A DNA stretch of 20,538 nucleotides from Treponema_I sp045597345 (lineage in GTDB: Bacteria > Spirochaetota > Spirochaetia > Treponematales > Treponemataceae). Positions 14,951 to 20,538 of the stretch are shown here, in pieces. A model generated the notes under the pieces. The model was not told the origin of the DNA. It worked only from the letters and a program-made list of their open reading frames with translations, and ran no database searches. Numbering within the stretch: position 1 is the first letter of the stretch; each line of letters begins with the position of its first letter. The DNA is taken from contig JAZLJW010000307.1 in the NCBI GenBank assembly GCA_045597345.1, forward strand, positions 1 through 20,538. Reading direction: 5' to 3'. The position numbers were made by a program, and so were the translations under genes.

Positions 14951-16027
14951 TCAGAGATCACTTGCTTTGTAGTAGCCGGAATCAATCAGCAGTTCTTTGT
15001 AGTTGTTGATGTCTCCGAATACTGGTTCACACAGGTATGAAGGAACAATACCCATACCGTTGTCGTAAGTTCTGGTGTCGTTGATTTCAGGAGCAGAACC
15101 GGTAAGAATTGCGTCTACCATTCCTACTACTTTTTCAGCCAGAGTACGGGTGTCTTTGAATACAGACATAGCCTGGGTTCCAGCAAGCATGTTCTTAACA
15201 GATACGATATCGCAGTCCTGACCAGTGATGATAGGGAAGTTAGCTTTGTTGTAACCAGCATTTACCAGAGCATTGGTGATACCGTTTGCACAAGAGTCGT
15301 TTGATGAGTATACAGCATCCAGTCTGGTTCCGTTAGGACCATAACCATTAGAGGTAATGAGGTTTTCCATACGTTTCTGAGCTTCTTCAGTTGACCAGTT
15401 CAGGGTAGCACACTGAGCTTTTGCAGTCTGTCCTGAGCGGCAAACCAGAACGCCTGATTCCAGGTAAGGAGTAAGAACGTCCATAGCACCACCGAAGAAG
15501 AAGTTGATGTTGTTGTCATCTGGTGAACCGGTGAAGAATTCGATGTATGCAGGATCAGCTGCAGTGCGGGTCTTCAGGTTCAGGTGTTCAACAAGGTAGT
15601 CACCCTGGATGGTACCAACTTTGTAGTTATCAAAGGTAGCATAGTAGGTAACAGCATTGCTGTTCATAATCAGACGGTCATAAGCAATTACAGAAATGCG
15701 GTTTGCTTTTGCATTGTCCAGAGCATTTTTCAGAGCTGAACCATCGATAGCAGCAATAACGAGAACTTTGCATCCACCAGTGATCATGTTTTCGATCTGT
15801 GAAACCTGGGTAGCAATGTCATTGTTTGCATACTGAAGGTCTACTGCATAACCGGCTTTTTCCAGCTGAGCCTGCATGTTGGCACCATCCTGGTTCCAGC
15901 GCTGAAGGTCTTTAGTTGGCATTGAAACACCAACTTTTACTTTGCTGGCAGCTTCTTAGCTACCACCGGCGAATACGCTTGTAAGTGCAAGACAAAGCAC
16001 TAAAGCAACAGCAACAATTTTTTTCAT
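14951..16027 (-). pseudogene. Sugar-binding protein (ChvE-like) interrupted by TAA at codon 24
   Basis: The true start is ATG at 16027, with AAGGAG 7 nt upstream and a signal peptide MKKIVAVALVLCLALTSVFA. Codon 24 is TAA (15956-15958) and the frame then continues without a break as EAASKVKVGVSMPTKD through to residue 358. The remaining 323 residues from the next ATG form a complete ChvE/RbsB-type sugar-binding protein (KDLQRWNQDGANM, VLVIAAIDGSAL, IITGQDCDIVSVKNM, GMGIVPSYL). In relatives a lysine codon is expected after the 'AGGS' linker, so AAA to TAA is the simplest change. Reinitiation at the internal ATG would give a protein without export signal. The locus is broken as written; a sequencing or assembly error is the main alternative. 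Confidence 0.85.
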
Positions 16028-16092
16028 TCTTTGACTCCTTTTTTCTCCCTTTTTGTACATTTCAATACACTTGGAGAGTAAATGTTGCATTC

Positions 16093-16126
16093 CGTGCGGG
16101 TACGTGCTGTTACGTGCCCGTGCACG
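16093..16126. promoter_or_regulatory. 10-bp-phased CGTGC array, candidate LacI-type operator
   Basis: CGTGC starts at 16093, 16103, 16113 and 16119, the first three exactly one helical turn apart. The last is part of the perfect palindrome CGTGCACG (16119-16126). The array lies from about +2 to +36 relative to the predicted start of the sugar operon, where a repressor would block transcription. Confidence 0.5.
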
Positions 16127-16134
16127 TTAAGTAA

Positions 16135-16164
16135 AGTGTACGTCCTGATAGTAAAATCTGTCAA
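16135..16164 (-). promoter_or_regulatory. Promoter of the sugar transport operon
   Basis: On the minus strand TTGACA (16159-16164) and TACACT (16135-16140) are separated by 18 bp. The predicted start near 16128 leaves a leader of about 100 nt before the binding-protein ATG, containing the CGTGC array. The rest of the gap up to the pncB stop holds two GGAAAATT repeats and no gene. Confidence 0.6.
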
Positions 16165-16230
16165 AGGGGAAAATTCTATTTTCTTATGGAAAATTTTAAC
16201 CTAAAAATATTCCAGTAGGGAGTAATCGGC

Positions 16231-17433
16231 TTATTTGTCGTTCTGCAGACGCCAGTTGATGCAGCGTTCCAGGTATTCTACGTACTGAGGGTTCTTGCAC
16301 ATACCTTTTCCGGGGGTATCGCTCAGTTTTGCCACATCCATGCCGTTGCAAAGAGTGGTTTTCATGACGATGTTCAGTGCAGGTACACAGGTATCGTTGG
16401 CAATATACGTGCCGATACCGAACGCAACGCGGACACGACCCTTAAAGTGGGCATATAATGCAGATGCTTTTTCAAAATCAAGACTGTCGCTGAACAGCAG
16501 TGTTTTGGTGTGTTCATCAATACCCAGTTTCTGGTAGTGTGCAATAATTTTTTCACCCCATTCGATAGGATCACCACTATCGTGGCGTACCCCACTGAAC
16601 AAGGTTGCGTATGTCAGCTGGAAATCGCGGAGGAAGCAGTCGGTGGTAATGGCATCGGTTAAGGCGGTACCGTTAAGTACGCCGTATTCTTTTACCCAGG
16701 CATCCAGAGCATACCAGTTGCTGTATGCCGGATTGTGTTTATGATTTCCCTGGCCAACGCACATGATCCATTCGTGAGCCATGGTGCCAACGGGAGTAAT
16801 GCCGCATTTTTTTGCCAGGTACACGTTACTGGTACCGACAAATTTGCTGTCTGGATAGGAGTGTGCCATAAGGGTACGCACGGCAGTTTCCTGTGCTTCT
16901 GCAGAAAGACGGCGGCGCAGGCCAAATTCGCTGAAGGGACCGATATTCAGTTCTCCACCTTCAATACGGGCAATTTTTTCATTCAACCGTTCTACAAAAC
17001 TTTCGTACAATCTGTCGTACTCATGAGCCATGCGGAAATATACTTCGTTTACGATGGCAAGGGTAGGAATTTCGTACATGCTGGTAGAAAGCCAGGTACC
17101 GCGGGTTTCTATGGCAAGCCCGCAGTCTGCATCAGTAGTAATTTCAAAATCTTCAAAGCGGGGATGCCAGAGACGCAGAAAATCTACATAAGAACCTTTA
17201 ATCCAGGTGATACCGTTCAGGTACGTTAACTCGTCTTCTGAAAACCGCAGATTGCAGTAGGCTTGAATCTGAGAACGGATTTCTTCAACCATCTTAGAGG
17301 TAAAATGAACATCGTTATTGCGGCATTTAAATGACCAGGTTGTTTTGTAATCACTGAACTGATGGTAGATAGCCTGCCCCATGCTGAATTTGTACATGTC
17401 GGTTTCAAGCAGGCTGGTGATAATCTGGTGCAT
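16231..17433 (-). CDS. pncB: Nicotinate phosphoribosyltransferase
   Basis: This 400-residue enzyme joins nicotinate to PRPP, using ATP, to make nicotinate mononucleotide in NAD salvage. Recognisable blocks are LLETDMYKFSMGQAIYHQF at the N-terminus, GPFSEFGLRRRLS, VGTSNVYLAKKCGITPVGTMAHEW, LFSGVRHDSGDP (PRPP/phosphate binding) and VAFGIGTYIAND. The His of the 'GTMAHE' block is in the region of the phosphorylated catalytic His, though exact assignment needs alignment. Length is normal. The ATG has GGGAGG 8 nt upstream. An inverted repeat overlaps this ribosome binding site and touches the -10 box, hinting at regulation. It lies upstream of the sugar operon but is separated from it by a promoter. 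Confidence 0.93.
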   Translation of the reverse strand: MHQIITSLLETDMYKFSMGQAIYHQFSDYKTTWSFKCRNNDVHFTSKMVEEIRSQIQAYCNLRFSEDELTYLNGITWIKGSYVDFLRLWHPRFEDFEITTDADCGLAIETRGTWLSTSMYEIPTLAIVNEVYFRMAHEYDRLYESFVERLNEKIARIEGGELNIGPFSEFGLRRRLSAEAQETAVRTLMAHSYPDSKFVGTSNVYLAKKCGITPVGTMAHEWIMCVGQGNHKHNPAYSNWYALDAWVKEYGVLNGTALTDAITTDCFLRDFQLTYATLFSGVRHDSGDPIEWGEKIIAHYQKLGIDEHTKTLLFSDSLDFEKASALYAHFKGRVRVAFGIGTYIANDTCVPALNIVMKTTLCNGMDVAKLSDTPGKGMCKNPQYVEYLERCINWRLQNDK

Positions 17434-17443
17434 TATGGATGCC

Positions 17444-17468
17444 TCCCGTAAAGTAACGTTTTACGGGA
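17444..17468. promoter_or_regulatory. 9-bp inverted repeat over the pncB start region
   Basis: TCCCGTAAA (17444-17452) and TTTACGGGA (17460-17468) are perfect arms around a 7-nt centre. One arm covers part of the GGGAGG ribosome binding site; the other directly adjoins the predicted -10 box. As the transcript would start inside one arm, a DNA operator is more likely than an RNA hairpin. Confidence 0.5.
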
Positions 17469-17497
17469 AGTATACCGCATCTGTCCGGTAAGGTCGA
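17469..17497 (-). promoter_or_regulatory. Promoter of pncB
   Basis: TCGACC (17492-17497) and TATACT (17469-17474) are 17 bp apart on the minus strand. The predicted start is near 17462, inside the inverted repeat. Confidence 0.5.
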
Positions 17498-17514
17498 TAT
17501 GAGACTGTTTCGTA

Positions 17515-18249
17515 TCAGAAAATGGAAGGAGGGATAATTTCTCCGGTAACGATAAGTCTGTTGATGATATCGGCCGCTTTATCTCGGGCTGCTTTTACCT
17601 GTTCGGGAGGATAATTTCCTAAAGAGGCAATATTTTCCTTCAGGATATTTGCGGCACTGAGGCTCATGTTCGGGATAATGGCATCGTACATCGATGAGTC
17701 TGCCCGTACCATACAGACAGCCAGATCTGTCATTTCGACTTCCCTTAAGAAGCGTTGTACAGAGCGGGCTTCGAATGCCGGCATATCAATAAAGCGGTAA
17801 TGGGGCTTTTCGGGCATAAGCTCCATAAGCAGGTGTGTAAGGGCTTCTTTTTTCTGCTTTCCAGAAAGGGAATTAACCATTTCTTCTGCCTGAGCCAGAT
17901 AGAAATTTCTGTCCGAAGCAAAGGTACACAGTCGTTTTCCTTTTAACAGGCTTGTTCCTACGATAAAATCGTTGTCTTTTTTATTCAGAACCTTTGCAGC
18001 CTGTTTTACGCAGGATATTCTTGCATAAAAGGTGCGTGCTGCAGGAGTATCATTCAGAAAGTTCTGATCATCCTTTATCATGGTTGGTGTCAGTTCTCCC
18101 ATGGCAGTCTTTAAGGCTTTACGGGTTCTCTTTGAGGCATGTTTCATGGCAATACACAGATTTTCAGTATTACCTGATTCAATAATCGCAGTCAGCTCTT
18201 TTTTCGAGAGGAAACGGAAGCATTCAAATGTAAAAATCTGGTTACTCAT
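17515..18249 (-). CDS. FliG-like flagellar motor-switch paralog
   Basis: The 244-residue protein contains a clear FliG C-terminal-like region at about 150-238: FIDMPAFEARSVQRFLREVEMTDLAVCM, read as two parts, then SLSAANILKENIASLG and VKAARDKAADIINRLIVTGEI, which follow the armadillo-like helices of FliG_C ('-d-r-iQ-iLreid--dLa-alk' and 'A-ii-l---Gei'). Residues 8-65 look like another, weaker copy of the same repeat. At 244 residues it is shorter than normal FliG (about 340) and has no visible N-domain for FliF binding. No flagellar gene is nearby. It could adjust the rotor or be a diverged paralog. The start is ATG at 18249, 6 nt after a -10-like TAGGAT. Confidence 0.6.
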   Translation of the reverse strand: MSNQIFTFECFRFLSKKELTAIIESGNTENLCIAMKHASKRTRKALKTAMGELTPTMIKDDQNFLNDTPAARTFYARISCVKQAAKVLNKKDNDFIVGTSLLKGKRLCTFASDRNFYLAQAEEMVNSLSGKQKKEALTHLLMELMPEKPHYRFIDMPAFEARSVQRFLREVEMTDLAVCMVRADSSMYDAIIPNMSLSAANILKENIASLGNYPPEQVKAARDKAADIINRLIVTGEIIPPSIF

Positions 18250-18255
18250 ACCTCC

Positions 18256-18284
18256 ATCCTATGTCTGAATTTTGGAATTGGCAA
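18256..18284 (-). promoter_or_regulatory. Promoter of the FliG-like gene, nearly leaderless
   Basis: TTGCCA (18279-18284) and TAGGAT (18256-18261) are 17 bp apart on the minus strand, and only GGAGGT separates the -10 from the ATG. The transcript would begin at about the start codon. Confidence 0.45.
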
Positions 18285-18316
18285 GATAACACCAGGTGGT
18301 ACTGACTCTGGATAAT

Positions 18317-18325
18317 TGCTACACT
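18317..18325 (+). promoter_or_regulatory. Extended -10 promoter of tcdA, nearly leaderless
   Basis: TGCTACACT is an extended -10 element; seven bases (ATCCGGT) follow and then the ATG at 18333. No ribosome binding site is present. It is divergent from the FliG-like gene promoter across an 83-bp gap. Confidence 0.45.
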
Positions 18326-18332
18326 ATCCGGT

Positions 18333-19034
18333 ATGGAAAACGAAAACTGGTTATCACGTACAGAAACGCTTTATGGTGCAGAAGCTGTAGAAAAGCTTGC
18401 TGCAGCAACGGTCTGTGTGTTTGGTGTCGGTGGAGTAGGAGGGTATGTCGTTGAAGCTCTTGCCCGCAGTGGAATCGGCCACTTTGTATTGGTTGATAAA
18501 GATGTGGTAAGTCTTAGTAACATAAACCGCCAGATTATTGCTCTGCACAGCACCGTCGGACAGCCGAAAGTCAATATAATGAAACAACGGATTCTTGATA
18601 TCAATCCTGCAGCAATTGTCGAAGAACGTCAGTGTTTTTTTCTCCCCGAAACAGCCGATTCCTTTGATTTTTCTCAGTATGATTTTGTGGTGGATGCCGT
18701 AGACACCGTCACCGCAAAAATCGAAATCATCCTGCGCTCTAAAGCAGCCGGTGTTCCCGTCATCAGCAGCATGGGGGCCGGCAATAAAGTTGATCCCACC
18801 CGCTTTGAGCTTTCTGATATTTCAAAAACCAGCGTATGTCCCCTCGCCAAAGCTGTACGGGTAAAACTTCGAAAACTCGGCATCACAAAAGGGGTTCCCG
18901 TTGTATACTCGCGGGAAGAGCCCCGCTTAAAAAAACGGGTACCCGCCAGCGTAGCGTTTGTGCCGAGTGTGGCGGGGTTGATTATTGCTTCCTATGTAGT
19001 TAACAACCTTGTGTCTGGTGACGCGGTGCGCTAG
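18333..19034 (+). CDS. tcdA: tRNA threonylcarbamoyladenosine dehydratase (TcdA/CsdL, ThiF/E1-like)
   Basis: The 233-residue protein is of the E1-like ThiF superfamily. TcdA uses ATP to cyclise t6A at position 37 of tRNAs to ct6A. Features are the leading RTETLYGAEAVEKL typical of TcdA, the nucleotide-binding GVGGVGG at residues 31-37, ARSGIGHFVLVDKDVV with the usual Asp, NINRQIIAL with catalytic Arg/Asn, VVDAVDTVTAK, and a CPLAKAVR block near residue 168. A C-terminal membrane-leaning segment (SVAGLIIASYVV) is also usual for the family. Length is slightly short of the E. coli protein (268). It is transcribed from an extended -10 with no leader and is followed by a GC-rich gap. Confidence 0.88.
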   Translation: MENENWLSRTETLYGAEAVEKLAAATVCVFGVGGVGGYVVEALARSGIGHFVLVDKDVVSLSNINRQIIALHSTVGQPKVNIMKQRILDINPAAIVEERQCFFLPETADSFDFSQYDFVVDAVDTVTAKIEIILRSKAAGVPVISSMGAGNKVDPTRFELSDISKTSVCPLAKAVRVKLRKLGITKGVPVVYSREEPRLKKRVPASVAFVPSVAGLIIASYVVNNLVSGDAVR

Positions 19035-19040
19035 CGGCGT

Positions 19041-19094
19041 TGGCTTCGGACTTGCGGTGCTCAACGGGCGATAGCCCGTCTGCGCTCCTGACGT
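19041..19094. repeat. GC-rich stem-loop, possible dispersed repeat, after tcdA
   Basis: ACGGGC-GATA-GCCCGT (19064-19079) is a perfect 6-bp hairpin within a larger stretch bounded by GGAC (19048) and GTCC (19092), much more GC-rich than the gene behind it. It could terminate tcdA, although no T-run follows immediately. The 'GCGGTGCTCAACGGGC' type of sequence reminds me of dispersed intergenic repeats of treponemes; only one copy is visible here. Confidence 0.4.
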
Positions 19095-19111
19095 CCTTGC
19101 CGATTTTTCGG

Positions 19112-19139
19112 TTGCAGATTTCTGAAGCAGTACTACAAT
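19112..19139 (+). promoter_or_regulatory. Promoter of the membrane HTH regulator gene
   Basis: TTGCAG (19112-19117) and TACAAT (19134-19139) are 16 bp apart. The expected start at about 19146 leaves a leader of roughly ten bases with AGAGG before the ATG at 19157. Confidence 0.6.
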
Positions 19140-19156
19140 GACCGGTAGAGGTGCTT

Positions 19157-19840
19157 ATGAAATCTGGTGTTGTTTCAAATCTTGTCGGTCGTCATTTTGT
19201 CCTGCTGTCTTCAGTCCTTGCAGCAACAATCGCGGTTCTTTACACCATAAAAGGTCTGCAGGACGGATTCCTTCCCGGAACTGTCATCATCATCGCCCTG
19301 AACCTGCTCTGGATTCCCGTAACCATCATCTTCCGCCAGAAATCCTTTGTCTGGTACTGCCTTCTGTATGCCATAGTTCTGATCTATCTAACCGCCTTTG
19401 AAAAAACATTCCTCTTCAATAATTACACCCCGCTTTTCCTTATCTGCATCGTCATCGGTCTGAAACCTGCAGTAACAGAAGTTGTTCTGGTTCTGTACGT
19501 TGCATCCGTTTCCATTGCGTTTGCCCTCAATGAAGAACCTGCCCTGTACCTGCTGATACATCTGATCCGCAGTGCCTGGTTTGTACTTTGTGTTCTCTAT
19601 GTGAATGATGAACGCGAAATACGGCGTCAGAAAGCTGAACGCAAGCTGGTTCTGTACGACGATGAACGGGAAATTCTGTCTCAGCTGGCTTCAGGAAAAG
19701 TCTACCAGAAAGAAATTGAAGGATACAGCGAAAATACCATTTACCGTAAGCTGAAGGCGGCTCGCGAACGGAATGGCTGTTCCTCCAGGGATGAGCTGGT
19801 GGACCGCTTCCGGAAGGAATCAGAGTCACCAAAGCCCTGA
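19157..19840 (+). CDS. Membrane-anchored LuxR-like HTH regulator
   Basis: The product has about 227 residues. The first 145 contain five or six hydrophobic helices (for example VLLSSVLAATIAVLYTI, TVIIIALNLLWIPVTII, FVWYCLLYAIVLIYL, PLFLICIVIGL, VVLVLYVASVSIAFAL and LIRSAWFVLCVLYV). A short charged linker leads to a C-terminal DNA-binding domain (DDEREILSQLASGKVYQKEI, then SENTIYRKLKAARERNG), which follows the LuxR/GerE helix pattern in shortened form. A one-component regulator sensing a membrane signal is likely. The ATG at 19157 is chosen because AGAGG lies 5 nt upstream; a GTG two codons earlier is in frame but touches that site. The gene stands alone before ferritin. The target genes are unknown. 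Confidence 0.65.
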   Translation: MKSGVVSNLVGRHFVLLSSVLAATIAVLYTIKGLQDGFLPGTVIIIALNLLWIPVTIIFRQKSFVWYCLLYAIVLIYLTAFEKTFLFNNYTPLFLICIVIGLKPAVTEVVLVLYVASVSIAFALNEEPALYLLIHLIRSAWFVLCVLYVNDEREIRRQKAERKLVLYDDEREILSQLASGKVYQKEIEGYSENTIYRKLKAARERNGCSSRDELVDRFRKESESPKP

Positions 19841-19857
19841 TGATTTTCTGATGACTG

Positions 19858-19969
19858 TTTACGGGTAAGTTTTCTTGCGTTATTTGCCCGGCCCGACGTA
19901 CCGTAAAACTGAAAGCGGTCCCCAAGCTTACCCGACTTGATACTTTTCACTCCTCATATCAAGTCGGGT
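19858..19969 (+). promoter_or_regulatory. Ferritin leader with a 13-bp hairpin and competing pairings
   Basis: ACCCGACTTGATA (19930-19942) and TATCAAGTCGGGT (19957-19969) form a perfect 13-bp stem with a 14-nt loop, followed by TTCCTTTCC and then the ferritin ribosome binding site. The segment CTTACCCG (19927-19934), which overlaps one arm, can instead pair with CGGGTAAG (19862-19869). TTTACGG (19858) and CCGTAAA (19901) also pair. It may be a weak terminator of the upstream regulator gene, or an attenuator of ferritin. No known riboswitch class is recognised. Confidence 0.45.
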
Positions 19970-20000
19970 TTCCTTTCCGGCTTCTTTCAGGAGGTACACA

Positions 20001-20492
20001 ATGAAAGATAAAATCTATGAGCTGCTGAATAATCAGCTTCAGATGGAATTTGGTTCTGCCTGGGATTATTTTTCCTTTGCAGCTTATTTTGACTCAATTG
20101 GACTTTCCGGGTTTTCACACTGGTTCAAAATTCAGGCTCTTGAAGAAGAGGCTCATGGGGCCAAAATTTACACCTATCTTAAAGATTCCGGGAAAAAGGC
20201 TGTGCTGCAGGAAATTCCTTCTCCTATGCAGAGCTTTGATGGTATCGGTGACGTACTGAATAAGGCGCTTGAACATGAACAGGCTGTAACAGCTTCAATT
20301 CACAATATCTATACCTTGTCTGAAAAACTGGAAGATTATGCTACCAGGAATTTTCTTGAGTGGTTCATAAAAGAACAGGTTGAAGAAGAAAGCAATGCTC
20401 GTGAACTGATTGAACAGCTGGAATTGTTTGGCAGTACACCGGATAGTCTCTATCTGCTTGATAGGGCGTGTGCTGCACGTAAAGCAGGATAG
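20001..20492 (+). CDS. ftnA: Ferritin (FtnA-type, iron storage)
   Basis: The 163-residue protein is a non-haem bacterial ferritin that oxidises Fe(II) and stores iron in a 24-subunit shell. The ferroxidase ligands fall one position before E. coli FtnA numbering: E16, E49, H52, E93, Q126 and E129, with Tyr23 equivalent to Tyr24. The four-helix bundle is complete, and no Met haem ligand for bacterioferritin is evident. AGGAGG lies 7 nt before the ATG. The gene is followed by a 12-bp stem-loop and so is monocistronic. A long foldable leader precedes it, so iron-dependent control at RNA or DNA level is possible but not shown. Confidence 0.93.
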   Translation: MKDKIYELLNNQLQMEFGSAWDYFSFAAYFDSIGLSGFSHWFKIQALEEEAHGAKIYTYLKDSGKKAVLQEIPSPMQSFDGIGDVLNKALEHEQAVTASIHNIYTLSEKLEDYATRNFLEWFIKEQVEEESNARELIEQLELFGSTPDSLYLLDRACAARKAG

Positions 20493-20494
20493 TC

Positions 20495-20522
20495 GGTTGT
20501 GTTGCATCCGTGCAACACAACC
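20495..20522 (+). terminator. Stem-loop terminator after ferritin
   Basis: GGTTGTGTTGCA, loop TCCG, TGCAACACAACC is a perfect 12-bp stem starting 2 nt after the stop codon. The following TTACTGAGTTTT is only partly T-rich, so termination may be imperfect or the element bidirectional. Confidence 0.65.
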
Positions 20523-20538
20523 TTACTGAGTTTTGCTG

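Noticed and set aside
15956..15958. Recoding of the stop in the binding-protein gene as an unusual amino acid.
   Set aside because: The codon is TAA; selenocysteine uses TGA and pyrrolysine TAG, and no recoding structure is evident.
16165..16230. Two GGAAAATT direct repeats after pncB as a regulatory element.
   Set aside because: Short, AT-rich and without clear spacing logic; could be chance or part of a weak terminator.
1..20538. CRISPR array or insertion sequence.
   Set aside because: No regularly spaced repeats of CRISPR type and no transposase with terminal inverted repeats were seen; the only possible transposase-related gene is the truncated Rpn-family fragment at the left edge.

Overview
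The window looks like chromosome of a host-associated spirochaete, most likely a gut Treponema. This is inferred from a FliG-like motor-switch protein outside any flagellar cluster, a ChvE/GguAB-type sugar transporter with a cytoplasmic GH43 enzyme, an Rpn/PD-(D/E)XK-type gene, and several genes whose -10 element nearly touches the ATG. No marker fixes the species.

Positions 1-9373 hold an integrated phage-like element, all on the minus strand, next to a tRNA-Lys(CUU) gene at 9374-9446. Reading from the tRNA: tyrosine integrase, AlpA-like excisionase, a 65-residue protein, small and large terminase, HK97-type portal, an unexpected pseudo-receiver/HTH protein behind its own AT-rich leader, prohead protease, major capsid protein, head-tail adaptor, and a probable neck or tail-completion protein. 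The next gene, cut by the window edge, is an Rpn-family gene with its own promoter. No repressor, replication, tail, baseplate or lysis gene is visible. The content resembles that of capsid-forming phage satellites (cf-PICI-like) and is the most interesting feature here, although the far end of the element is outside the window.

Positions 9546-16027 (minus) form a sugar locus: periplasmic binding protein, two-domain ATPase (GguA/MmsA type), permease (GguB/MmsB type), LacI-family regulator and GH43 glycosidase. The binding-protein gene has a clean TAA stop at codon 24, just after the signal peptide, so as written the transporter has no exported receptor. A TTGACA promoter upstream is followed by a 10-bp-phased CGTGC array at the expected transcription start, a good candidate operator for the LacI regulator.

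Positions 16231-20538 carry housekeeping and orphan genes: nicotinate phosphoribosyltransferase (minus) with an inverted repeat against its -10 box, a FliG-like protein (minus), a divergent TcdA-type tRNA-modification enzyme (plus), a membrane-anchored HTH regulator (plus) and a ferritin (plus) with a foldable leader.
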